In this document: in pieces, positions 16,360-24,009 of the stretch
Layout: every line of letters begins with the position of its first letter
Numbering within the stretch: position 1 is the first letter of the stretch
From: an uncultured Acidobacteriota bacterium
Lineage (GTDB): Bacteria; Acidobacteriota; Blastocatellia; Pyrinomonadales; Pyrinomonadaceae
Assembly: GCA_902826795.1 (NCBI GenBank)
Contig: CADEGD010000044.1
Span: forward strand, 1 to 37,643
Reading direction: 5' to 3'
DNA length: 37,643 nt
Program-made: the position numbers and the translations under genes
The notes under the pieces: model-generated
The model's input: the letters and a program-made list of their open reading frames with translations, nothing else
The model's database searches: none
What the model was told of the DNA's origin: nothing

Positions 16360-17121
16360 ATGCACGATGCTCCCGCACAACCTGCACCGTCCGTGAACCG
16401 GCTTCTTTCTATTCTGCCGCCGGATGAAAGAGCATTCATTGAACCGCACCTCGAACTAGTTTCGTTTCCCGTCGGCCATTTTGTAGCACTTGCGGGCGAT
16501 GCCCTGAAACGGTGTTATTTTCCAAACAATGGAATGATCTCGCTGCTTGCCGAAACGCAAAACGGCGGTGCGGTCGAGATCGGGTTTATCGGATTTGAAG
16601 GCATGGTCGGCATGCCGCTCGTTCTCGGCAAAAACTCGATGCCTTATCAGGCACTAATTCAGGCACCTACCGAAGGTTACGTCGTCGACACCGGCCGCGT
16701 CCTTCAGCTTTTTGCCCAACGCGGCGTCTTTCATGATGCCGTACTTCGCTACAGCTACGTCGAGATCCGGCAGCTGGCTCAAACTGCCGTCTGCAATCAC
16801 TTCCACTCGATCCAATCGCGCATGTGCCGCTGGCTCGCCGTTATGTGTGAACGTTCGGGGAACCGTCAGGTAAAGCTTACCCAAGAGTTTCTGGCGCATT
16901 TTCTCGGCGTTCAAAGAACCAGCATTGGGGTAATAGCAAACTCGCTTCAACGTGAGGGGGTCATCGACTATAGTCGAGGCAAGATCGAGGTTCTCGACCT
17001 CGAGCGGCTCCACCTAAACTCGTGCGAGTGCTTTCATCTTATCCGTCAGGAGTTCGCCGAGTTTCTCTCATCGAAAAAAGATGCGTCTATGTCGGGAACC
17101 CGACAGACAGCCGCTGTCTGA
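16360..17121 (+). CDS. Crp/Fnr family transcriptional regulator
   Basis: A 253-aa regulator if it starts at MHDAPAQ; the frame is open to 16315, so the start is uncertain and no good Shine-Dalgarno decides it. The cyclic-nucleotide-binding-like beta-barrel covers about residues 20-130 (FPVGHFVALAGD and GFIGFEGMVGMPLVLG). The helix-turn-helix of the Crp_2 type covers about 160-230 (QEFLAHFLGVQRTSIGVIANSLQREG). The phosphate-binding Arg-Ser/Thr of true cAMP sensors is not evident, and there are no Fnr-type N-terminal cysteines, so the ligand is unknown. It is divergent from the broken DUF433 gene and followed after 83 bases by a lone receiver domain. Confidence 0.88.
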   Translation: MHDAPAQPAPSVNRLLSILPPDERAFIEPHLELVSFPVGHFVALAGDALKRCYFPNNGMISLLAETQNGGAVEIGFIGFEGMVGMPLVLGKNSMPYQALIQAPTEGYVVDTGRVLQLFAQRGVFHDAVLRYSYVEIRQLAQTAVCNHFHSIQSRMCRWLAVMCERSGNRQVKLTQEFLAHFLGVQRTSIGVIANSLQREGVIDYSRGKIEVLDLERLHLNSCECFHLIRQEFAEFLSSKKDASMSGTRQTAAV

Positions 17122-17204
17122 TTTCGCTACGCTAGCAACACTCTCCAATCAAAATCGATCACCGGGGAAGGTCTCACACTGGGTAGAAATCCGCAATTTT
17201 TTCA

Positions 17205-17573
17205 ATGGCGCAAAAAAGCTTTCTCATCGTTGAGGATGATATTGAATCCTGCAAGATCCTCAATATCGTCCTTGCGGATTATGACCTTACGGTTGTGCAC
17301 ACCCTCGCTAATGCGCAGCCGCACTTCCAGACCCGGCAATTCGACATTTATATGCTGGACAACTGGCTGCCGGACGGTTCGGGCATCGATCTCTGTCGAG
17401 AGATTCGCTCGAAACGTCCGGATACTCCTATTATTTTTGCATCAGCCGCCGCGCACAACGAGAGCATTCAGGAGGCTACATCTGCGGGAGCTACCCGCTA
17501 CGTAGTCAAGCCTTACGATCCATTCGAACTACACGAAATTGTCAAAGATCTGCTTCAAAAAACGACTTTATAA
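17205..17573 (+). CDS. Stand-alone response regulator receiver domain protein
   Basis: A 122-aa CheY-like protein with no output domain. The acidic pair is in LIVEDD, the phospho-acceptor Asp in MLDNWLPDGSG (about residue 51), the switch Ser in FASAAA and the conserved Lys in VVKPYDP. It can accept phosphate from a histidine kinase and act through protein contacts. No kinase is adjacent; the large kinase at 3850-6828 is about 10 kb away and orphaned too, but a pairing is speculation. The ATG lacks a clear Shine-Dalgarno. It is convergent with phhA. Confidence 0.9.
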   Translation: MAQKSFLIVEDDIESCKILNIVLADYDLTVVHTLANAQPHFQTRQFDIYMLDNWLPDGSGIDLCREIRSKRPDTPIIFASAAAHNESIQEATSAGATRYVVKPYDPFELHEIVKDLLQKTTL

Positions 17574-17602
17574 CTACTAATCGAAAGGATATGAGCTTTG
17601 TC

Positions 17603-17619
17603 CCCGCGAAGATCGCGGG
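17603..17619. terminator. Hairpin between convergent receiver and phhA genes
   Basis: CCCGCGA-AGA-TCGCGGG is a perfect 7-bp stem with a 3-base loop in the 52-base gap between the two stops. Neither side has a T tract, so a classical rho-independent role is doubtful. Confidence 0.3.
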
Positions 17620-17625
17620 CCGTCT

Positions 17626-18537
17626 CTACGATCGGCTCGCGATGCTTTCTATGTACCGGCGTGTAACTTCCTTCAGTTCCGCATATGACGGCACGACATA
17701 CAAGATCGGCTGCATCTCGCTGTAGTCATAGGGCGTGTTGATCACCCGTTCAAGATCGAAAGGCCGCCGCTCGACATTGTCAGAGAATGCGTGCTCAAGC
17801 TCGCCAAAACTCGACAGCAGTCCCGCTCCGTAAGCCTTAACGTTACCTTCGTGCTCTACAAGTCCGAATTCGACTGTAAACCAATACAATCGCCCAAGCT
17901 CTTCCAACTGCTTATCGTTCGCTACCCGTGCTCCGTGGCCGATGAACTGCGAATAGTCCGCAAAGTTTGAGTTCGTAAACATCGGGATATGCCCGATCGC
18001 CTCGTGGACGATGTCGGGCTCAGGCGTGTATTCCGGCCGGGAATGATGACGAATGTATTGCGTAGACAGCATCGTTCGCCACGATAACCAGCTCAGGAAA
18101 GCTCTTGTGTCGACAAGGCCTTCGATCGGGGCTAAGCGGAAATTGGTCAGCTCCTTTAGCTTACGGCTCATCTCGGAAAGCTGCGGGATCCGGTCGTTCG
18201 ATATTCCGAGGCGCTCTTTCGCCTGAAGATAAAATGGTGACGCGTGTTTCTGGTGAAGCTCTTCAAGGCGCTGCGCGACATGCCGCCATATGCCCTGTTC
18301 CTGCCCGGTATATTCGACATCGGTGATCACACCGCTCTCACGAAACCTCTTGGCGCATGCAGCAATATGATCGCGCCGAGCGCGATAATCTTCGTCGCTC
18401 GCGCCGGGATGATCAAGCTCAAGTTCCTCGATGTCCTCGAACGGCATGTCTGTAAAGGCGGGCAGATCAGCGTCAGGAACGTGGATATTTTCCACGCTGA
18501 CGGTGGTATCAGTATTTGTCGAGGTCTCGGTAAGCAT
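17626..18537 (-). CDS. phhA: Phenylalanine 4-hydroxylase
   Basis: A 303-aa pterin- and iron-dependent aromatic amino acid hydroxylase that makes tyrosine from phenylalanine. Iron ligands are the two His of [12 protein letters not shown] and the Glu of [13 protein letters not shown]. The pterin-site region around LREFLS in relatives reads [11 protein letters not shown] here. Start choice: an ATG six codons upstream (18555) has no Shine-Dalgarno, while the ATG at 18537 follows GGGAG by 8 bases. An N-terminal acidic extension of about 40 residues precedes the catalytic domain. The pterin recycling enzyme (PhhB) is not in the window. It is divergent from an Lrp-type regulator and shares its intergenic region. 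Confidence 0.94.
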   Translation of the reverse strand: MLTETSTNTDTTVSVENIHVPDADLPAFTDMPFEDIEELELDHPGASDEDYRARRDHIAACAKRFRESGVITDVEYTGQEQGIWRHVAQRLEELHQKHASPFYLQAKERLGISNDRIPQLSEMSRKLKELTNFRLAPIEGLVDTRAFLSWLSWRTMLSTQYIRHHSRPEYTPEPDIVHEAIGHIPMFTNSNFADYSQFIGHGARVANDKQLEELGRLYWFTVEFGLVEHEGNVKAYGAGLLSSFGELEHAFSDNVERRPFDLERVINTPYDYSEMQPILYVVPSYAELKEVTRRYIESIASRS

Positions 18538-18545
18538 CAATGAGG

Positions 18546-18550
18546 CTCCC
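18546..18550 (-). promoter_or_regulatory. Ribosome-binding site fixing the phhA start
   Basis: Minus-strand GGGAG lies 8 bases before the ATG at 18537, and inside the reading frame that would begin at 18555. It favours the shorter protein. Confidence 0.6.
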
Positions 18551-18569
18551 TGCATGTGTTTGATGACGG

Positions 18570-18684
18570 CTAATAAAAGTTAGACATCTTTGATTAGCTA
18601 ATTCTAATGGAAACGATAATTCGTTTGAATAACCATCGTGACGAAATTGCGCATGTTTGCCTTACATTATTAGTTTGATCTAAT
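18570..18684. promoter_or_regulatory. Cluster of ATTAG/CTAAT half-sites in the phhA-Lrp intergenic region
   Basis: Six half-sites fall in 115 bases: CTAAT 18570-18574, the palindrome ATTAGCTAAT 18593-18602, CTAAT 18604-18608, and the inverted pair ATTAG-N6-CTAAT at 18669-18684. Fewer than one would be expected by rough reckoning for this base composition. Lrp/AsnC proteins bind multiple degenerate palindromes and often autoregulate divergent promoters, so these are candidate operators. A TATATT at 18694-18699 could be the -10 for the regulator gene. Confidence 0.5.
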
Positions 18685-18730
18685 GGTTTGTTTTATATTG
18701 TTAGGTGAGCACTGAAGTCTGGTTCAGAAA

Positions 18731-19165
18731 ATGATTGATGAGATAGATCGCAAGATATTGAAAGAGTTGCAGGAAGATGCCCGAACGAGCTATGCGGAAC
18801 TCGGACGCCGCGTCGGGCTAACTACGCCATCCGTAATAGAGCGTGTAAGAAAACTAGAGGATGCGGGAATTATCCTCGGCTACCGAGCCGACATCGATAC
18901 CGCAAGGGTGGGTTTGCCTATCACGGCGTTCGTTCGAATGAGTATTAGCGGAGTCGACTACAGCCACATAATCGAGGTCGCCCAAGAGTCTAACGAAGTT
19001 CTCGAATGCCATCGAGGTACGGGCGGCGATTCATTCATCATGAAAGTCGCCGTAGCATCGGTCGAGAATCTGCAGGAAATTATCGACAAGCTTACGCCTT
19101 ACGGGATTACGACGACAGCGATCGTGCTTTCGTCGCCGGTAAAACGGAAGACAATCGAGCTTTAG
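18731..19165 (+). CDS. Lrp/AsnC family transcriptional regulator
   Basis: A 144-aa regulator. The N-terminal winged HTH reads IDRKILKELQEDARTSYAELG (about 4-24) then GLTTPSVIERVRKLEDAGII. The C-terminal RAM (amino-acid-sensing) domain includes ECHRGTGGDSFIMKVAV (about 93-110). It should form octamer-like assemblies that respond to an amino acid. The divergent position next to phhA suggests control of phenylalanine/tyrosine use, and the half-site cluster between them suggests autoregulation; both are inference from context. Confidence 0.93.
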   Translation: MIDEIDRKILKELQEDARTSYAELGRRVGLTTPSVIERVRKLEDAGIILGYRADIDTARVGLPITAFVRMSISGVDYSHIIEVAQESNEVLECHRGTGGDSFIMKVAVASVENLQEIIDKLTPYGITTTAIVLSSPVKRKTIEL

Positions 19166-19232
19166 CACAGTAGCGGACGCAAATCCTTCGAGTGACGTTG
19201 CGTGCGTAAATTCTGTAATCTGGTTCAAACCG

Positions 19233-20498
19233 ATGAACGACGCCGCGACAAAAATAGTTCGGACATATATTTCGCTTACGCTTCTTTCGACGTTTGCGTC
19301 GTCCTTCATCTGGGGAATCAACACGCTGTTCTTGCTCGACGCCGGGCTTTCGATCACGGAAGCTTTTGCGGCTAACGCTTTTTTCACCGTTGGGCAGGTC
19401 ATCTTCGAAGTGCCTACCGGTGTTGTGGCCGACACGCGCGGGCGACGGACGTCTTTTCTGCTCGGCACCGGCACGCTCTTCGTGACGACCGTTCTATATC
19501 TGTGGCTGTGGCAGGTCAAAGGCCCATTCTGGGCGTGGGCCGTCGTGTCGGCCTTCCTTGGACTTGGATTCACATTCTTTTCCGGGGCGATCGAGGCCTG
19601 GCTAGTGGATGGCTTGAAAGCGGCGGGCTATGACGGCGATCTCGATCCCGTGTTCGCTCAAGGCTCGATCGCGGCGGGCGTCGCGATGCTTACCGGAACC
19701 GTCGCGGGCGGTGTGATCGCTCAATTCACCAATCTCGGAGTTCCATATTTAATGCGCATCGCCGCTCTCTTAGTAACCTTCTCCCTCGCATTTTTCCTTA
19801 TGCACGACGAAGGTTTTAAGGCTAAGAAGGGAGCGTCTCTTAAGGACGAAGTCCGCGATATCGTTTCCGGCTCGATCGAATTCGGCTATCGCTCGGCACC
19901 GATCCGCTGGATGATGATCGCCGGGCTTTTCAGCGGAGGCGTCGGCATCTTTGGCTTCTACGCAATGCAGCCGTATCTTCTCGAGCTTTACGGCGATCCG
20001 AACAGCTATGCGGTTGCGGGCGTATCCGCATCGATCGTTGCCGGTGCCCAGATCGTCGGCGGCATGCTCGTGAAATATTCAAGCCGGATCTTTCGCCTTA
20101 GAACGTCACTGCTTATGGCGAGCGTAGTGATCAGTTCGGTGGCGTTGCTTGTGATCGGTCTGGTCGGAAACTTTTGGCTGGTGTTGGTCTTCCTCGCGAT
20201 CTGGGCGGTCGCGTGGTCGGCGTCGGTTCCGGTTCGTCAGGCTTACGTCAACGGCATTGTGCCGTCCGAACAACGCGCGACCGTCCTTTCAGCCGATAAC
20301 CTGTTAGCTTCGCTCGGCGGTGTAATCTCACAACCCGGCCTTGGCCGAGTCGCCGAGGTTTGGGGATATCCGGCGAGCTATGTTGCCACGTCAGCCTTGC
20401 AGCTGCTGGCTATGCCTTTCGTTGCTCTCGCAAAACGAGATAACGCGAGGTCCGACAAGATCAAGCACGGTGAAGATCAATCATTCCAAGCCACCTGA
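19233..20498 (+). CDS. MFS transporter
   Basis: A 421-aa inner-membrane protein with about 12 TM segments. Motif A is seen as VPTGVVADTRGRRTSFLLG after helix 2, and a second-half counterpart is weak. SVPVRQAYVNGIVPSEQRATVLSADNL before helix 11 is typical of a group of uncharacterised MFS carriers in bacteria. Substrate unknown. It follows the Lrp-type gene by 67 bases in the same direction, so an amino-acid or aromatic efflux role is possible but unproven. Its last 22 bases overlap the 3' end of gltX on the other strand. Confidence 0.85.
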   Translation: MNDAATKIVRTYISLTLLSTFASSFIWGINTLFLLDAGLSITEAFAANAFFTVGQVIFEVPTGVVADTRGRRTSFLLGTGTLFVTTVLYLWLWQVKGPFWAWAVVSAFLGLGFTFFSGAIEAWLVDGLKAAGYDGDLDPVFAQGSIAAGVAMLTGTVAGGVIAQFTNLGVPYLMRIAALLVTFSLAFFLMHDEGFKAKKGASLKDEVRDIVSGSIEFGYRSAPIRWMMIAGLFSGGVGIFGFYAMQPYLLELYGDPNSYAVAGVSASIVAGAQIVGGMLVKYSSRIFRLRTSLLMASVVISSVALLVIGLVGNFWLVLVFLAIWAVAWSASVPVRQAYVNGIVPSEQRATVLSADNLLASLGGVISQPGLGRVAEVWGYPASYVATSALQLLAMPFVALAKRDNARSDKIKHGEDQSFQAT

Positions 20499-22159
20499 CT
20501 TCTCAGCCGCATCAGCGTTCGTTCGAAGCCGATGATCTCGAAAACGGTGAGCATTGACGGGCCGACGGCGACACCCGTTAGCATTGTTCGTGCTCCGTTC
20601 ATAATGACGCCGAGCTTAAAGCCTTTCTCTTCGGTGAATGCTTTCACGACTGTTTCGATGTTGGCTTCACTGAAAGGCAGAGAACCGTCCGACCCGTCAG
20701 AAGGCACACTCCCTACTGGTCGTGTTTCCGCCTGAAACTCCGACTCGAATCGATCCGCGAGTTGCGGTAGCCATTCCCTGAGTTCGGGAAACTTTGTCAG
20801 GTTCTTAGCGACGGCTGCCGGGTCGAAGTCGAAGTCTTCGCTAAAGTATGCACGCCCTTGAGAGGAAAAGTCTTTAAGCGTAAAGAACCGGGCTCGGATG
20901 GCGTCGATCGTCCGGAGAAACCAATCGTACGTGCCGACTTCAAGCGGTTCGATAGCGATCGTCTCGGGCCGATCCGCGATCTCGGTCGAGGCTTCGAACG
21001 ACTGAGCTTCGGTTGAGGGAACGGTCGCGACAACCGCTCGAAGATCAGGTTCGTATTCCTCTCGCCAGAGCTTCGCAGACTTTAGTTCGGCCTTCACATG
21101 TGGAATCAGATCGGCCAGCGTCATCGTGCGGATATACTCGGCGTTCATCCACATCGCCTTGTCATCGGTCCAATGTCGCGGATCGTTCTCCTTGAAGTTG
21201 AAGACTGCGTTGGAGCGATGAATGCCTTCAAGCGAGAACTTCGATATCAGTTCGTCCATCGAATAGATCTCCTGCTCTTCGCTTGCAGACCAGCCGAGAA
21301 GTGCTAGGAAGTTTCGAAATGCCTCGGCGAGGAAACCGGCGTCACGATACGTCGTCATCGAGACGACCTCACCGTGTTTTCGCTTTGAAAGCTTGCCCTT
21401 GTTCGGCGCCATGATGAGCGGCAGGTGGGCGAAGATCGGTGGTTCAACTCCTAATGCACGATAGATGAGGATCTGCTTGTGCGTGTTCGTCAGGTGATCT
21501 TGACCGCGGATGACGTGGGTGATGCCCATCTCGATGTCGTCGCAAACGACTGCGAGATTGTAGAGCGGATGGCCGTCCGAGCGGAGCAGCACGAGGTCTT
21601 CGGTCTCGGCGTAATCGCGTTCCTGGAGGCCGTAGACTCCGTCCTCGAACGCGGTTTTACCGTTTTCCGCTACCTTCAGCCGGATCGCGAAAGGCTCGCC
21701 ATTGGCGATGCGCGTTTCCGCCTCGACCTCGGTGATGTCGCGAAACGGGTTGTCCCGCATACTCTTCTGATCGCCAGCAGCCCGGGCTCGCTCCTTGATC
21801 GCGTCTTTCACGCTAATTTCCCGGCCGGCCGCTGACGCAGGCTGTTCCGACACTTTCGGCGTGAAGTCGCGATAAGCTTTGCCTTCTTCGAGCAGCTTGA
21901 CAGCGATCGCGCGGTGCTTATCGGCGTTGTTCGACTGGAAAACGATCTCTTCATCCGGTGCAAAGCCCAGCCACTCAAGCCCTTCGAGGATCGACTGCGT
22001 AGATTCCTCCGTCGAGCGGGCGAGATCGGTGTCCTCTATACGCAGTAAGAACTTGCCGCCGGTATGGCGAGCGTAGAGATAGTTGAATAGGGCCGTACGT
22101 GCGGAACCGATGTGAAGATAACCCGTCGGCGACGGGGCAAAACGAACTCGAACAGTCAT
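20477..22159 (-). CDS. gltX: Glutamyl-tRNA synthetase (or GltX-type) with extra inserts
   Basis: A 560-aa class I synthetase charging tRNA-Glu. The HIGH box is GYLHIGSAR (about 13-21) and the KMSKS box is KLSKRKHG (about 256-263); VRFAPSPTG opens the protein. The ATG at 22159 is preferred to a TTG two codons upstream. The family is usually about 470-500 aa. The extra length comes from segments not in typical relatives, notably about 379-410 (VPSTEAQSFEAS..) and about 477-495 (TRPVGSVPSDGSDGSLP), both in the C-terminal anticodon-binding half. Activity is probably retained because the catalytic parts are complete. The gene overlaps the convergent MFS gene by 22 bases. Confidence 0.95.
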   Translation of the reverse strand: MTVRVRFAPSPTGYLHIGSARTALFNYLYARHTGGKFLLRIEDTDLARSTEESTQSILEGLEWLGFAPDEEIVFQSNNADKHRAIAVKLLEEGKAYRDFTPKVSEQPASAAGREISVKDAIKERARAAGDQKSMRDNPFRDITEVEAETRIANGEPFAIRLKVAENGKTAFEDGVYGLQERDYAETEDLVLLRSDGHPLYNLAVVCDDIEMGITHVIRGQDHLTNTHKQILIYRALGVEPPIFAHLPLIMAPNKGKLSKRKHGEVVSMTTYRDAGFLAEAFRNFLALLGWSASEEQEIYSMDELISKFSLEGIHRSNAVFNFKENDPRHWTDDKAMWMNAEYIRTMTLADLIPHVKAELKSAKLWREEYEPDLRAVVATVPSTEAQSFEASTEIADRPETIAIEPLEVGTYDWFLRTIDAIRARFFTLKDFSSQGRAYFSEDFDFDPAAVAKNLTKFPELREWLPQLADRFESEFQAETRPVGSVPSDGSDGSLPFSEANIETVVKAFTEEKGFKLGVIMNGARTMLTGVAVGPSMLTVFEIIGFERTLMRLRSQVAWND

Positions 22160-22251
22160 AAACAAGTAGTTTTACGTAAAGGTTAGTCGAACGCAAAGGG
22201 TCGTGTGTCCGCAAACTGCCGGAAAAAACGTTTAGGTTTGCTTGGAAGATA

Positions 22252-23127
22252 ATGAAACTAATCGACGACCAACGTCTTATGAGGTTAAGTGCAACTATGA
22301 CAGAGCAAACAGCGATGAATCCAAATAAAGCCCTTTGGGAGAAGGGCGATTTTACCAAGATCGCCAACAGCATGCGTGAAAGCGGGGCGGCGGTTTCGAA
22401 GAGTCTCAACGTCGGGCCTGGAATTAAGGTACTCGACCTTGGCTGTGGCGACGGTACGACTGCGTTGCCATCTGCCGAGCTCGGAGCGGAAGTGTTAGGA
22501 GTTGATATCGCCAGCAACCTGGTCGCGGCCGGCAATCGACGAGCGAACGAGGCTGGCCTTACGAAACTTCGTTTCGAAGAGGGCGACGCTTCGAACCTCG
22601 ACGGGATCGCCGATGAAAGTTTCGATCTCATCGTAACGATGTTCGGCGCTATGTTCGCGCCGCGTCCGTTCGACGTGGCAAAAGAGATGATGCGCGTAAC
22701 GAAATCGGGCGGGAAGATATTTATGGGCAACTGGATTCCCGGCGATCCGACGCTGATCGCGCAGGTGCTTCGTATCGTTTCGAACTACACCCCACCTCCG
22801 CCCGAAGGCTTCGTCTCGCCCATGACGTGGGGCGTTGAAGGCCAAGTCAGGGAACGTTTCCTTGCCGCCGGTGCATCGCCTGAAGATATATCCTTCGAAC
22901 GAGGAACATTTACGTTTGATTTTGCGGGAACGTCGGCTGAATTCGTCGAAACATTTCGCGACTATTACGGCCCGACGATGAACGCCTTCGACGCGGCACG
23001 GGCCAACGGGAAGGAGAAAGAATTCGAAGCCGAACTAGTCGAACTTTTCGAGAAAGAGAATCGCAGCGACGTACCGGATCGTACCGTGATCCCGGCGAAC
23101 TATTTGCGAGTGACCGTGAAAAAATAG
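22252..23127 (+). CDS. Class I SAM-dependent methyltransferase
   Basis: A 291-aa cytosolic methyltransferase. Motif I is VLDLGCGDGTTALPSAELGA (about 60-79), followed by the acidic end of strand 2 in VLGVDIA and motif post-I GDASNLD; FDLIVTMFGAMFAP is strand 4. The fold resembles the UbiE/Methyltransf_11 group. Acceptor unknown. The start is uncertain: ATG at 22252 has GGAAG just before it, and ATGs at 22279 and 22297 are also possible; homology to typical relatives begins near MNPNKALWEKGDF. It is divergent from gltX, and its stop abuts that of convergent ygiD. Confidence 0.88.
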   Translation: MKLIDDQRLMRLSATMTEQTAMNPNKALWEKGDFTKIANSMRESGAAVSKSLNVGPGIKVLDLGCGDGTTALPSAELGAEVLGVDIASNLVAAGNRRANEAGLTKLRFEEGDASNLDGIADESFDLIVTMFGAMFAPRPFDVAKEMMRVTKSGGKIFMGNWIPGDPTLIAQVLRIVSNYTPPPPEGFVSPMTWGVEGQVRERFLAAGASPEDISFERGTFTFDFAGTSAEFVETFRDYYGPTMNAFDAARANGKEKEFEAELVELFEKENRSDVPDRTVIPANYLRVTVKK

Positions 23128-23907
23128 TCAGCCGATTTGTACGGTCGTCATGGATATCGAGCCGCCGTCGAATCCTTCGACAGGGAAGGTGACAGCATCT
23201 TCCGCTTGTTGAGTTCCAAGAACGTACAACAGCGGCAGATAGTGGTCCGGCGTAGGAGCAGAAAGCAGGGCGTCTTTGCCCATCGCCTCGTAAAATATCA
23301 GCGGTTCGTGATCACCCGATCGCATCAACTCGCGAGCTTTCTGCTCAAATCGCATCGCCCAATCGAACGCTTCGCGAGACTGGTCGCCCCATGCGTAGGC
23401 GTGAAGATTATGAACGAGGTTCCCGCTGCCGACGATCAGAATGCCTTCATCGCGCAACGGAGCTAACATCCGCCCTACTTCGTAGTGAAATGGTGCCGGC
23501 TGCGTCTCGTTGATCGATAACTGCACGACGGGAATATCTGCATCGGGAAAGACGTGGCACAGCACCGACCACGTTCCGTGATCCAGTCCCCATCCGCTGT
23601 TGTCCATTATCACGTCGACGGCGAGCAGCTCTGACACTCGCTCAGCGAGTTTTCTCGAACCGCGCGCCGGATACTGAAATTCGAACAACTCCCGCGGGAA
23701 TCCACCAAAGTCATGGATCGTCCGTGGCCGCTCCATCGCGGTCACGGCGACCGCCGGAGCGTACCAGTGTGCCGACACGCAAAGCACCGCTTCCGGTTTG
23801 GGAATGTTTCGCCCCATTTCCGCCCACGCCCGCGTATAAATATTATCCGCGAGCGCATTCATCGGATTTCCGTGACCGAAAAATATTGCCGGCATCTTTT
23901 GGGACAT
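23128..23907 (-). CDS. ygiD: YgiD-type extradiol ring-cleavage dioxygenase (4,5-DOPA dioxygenase family)
   Basis: A 259-aa member of the LigB/DODA superfamily. Metal-site histidines are visible in FFGHGNPM (His11-12 region), SAHWYAP, GLDHGTWSV and GNLVHNLHA, in the expected order. E. coli YgiD and plant DODA open the catechol ring of L-DOPA at the 4,5 position. The native substrate in most bacteria is unsettled. In a segment rich in tyrosine catabolism genes an L-DOPA-like substrate is attractive, but it is 4.6 kb from phhA and not in its operon. A near-perfect 20-bp palindrome covers its start codon. Confidence 0.9.
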   Translation of the reverse strand: MSQKMPAIFFGHGNPMNALADNIYTRAWAEMGRNIPKPEAVLCVSAHWYAPAVAVTAMERPRTIHDFGGFPRELFEFQYPARGSRKLAERVSELLAVDVIMDNSGWGLDHGTWSVLCHVFPDADIPVVQLSINETQPAPFHYEVGRMLAPLRDEGILIVGSGNLVHNLHAYAWGDQSREAFDWAMRFEQKARELMRSGDHEPLIFYEAMGKDALLSAPTPDHYLPLLYVLGTQQAEDAVTFPVEGFDGGSISMTTVQIG

Positions 23908-23924
23908 GACACAATTATGTCATG
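23905..23924. promoter_or_regulatory. 20-bp palindrome over the ygiD start codon, candidate operator
   Basis: Arms CATGACA and TGTCATG flank a central cAATTa, so 18 of 20 bases are symmetric. The first three bases on the plus strand are the complement of the ygiD ATG. Such symmetry fits a dimeric repressor site or an mRNA hairpin over the start. No regulator gene is adjacent. Confidence 0.5.
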
Positions 23925-24009
23925 CTCGATGGCCGATGACAGTGCGCTTCCGCGTCTCTTTTAAAAAGAATCGCAAGAATAGTAGTAAAGCAGCGGCTCG
24001 AAAATACGA

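Noticed and set aside
11166..18537. A complete phenylalanine-to-fumarate pathway island
   Set aside because: Aromatic aminotransferase, pterin dehydratase, maleylacetoacetate isomerase and fumarylacetoacetase are all absent from the window, so only three of the steps are supported.
18105..18543. Plus-strand frames opposite phhA
   Set aside because: They are antisense to a clearly conserved enzyme and lack any recognisable domain.
22160..22165. TTG start two codons upstream of gltX ATG
   Set aside because: A conserved ATG-TVRVRFAPSPTG start follows immediately, and no ribosome-binding site favours the TTG.
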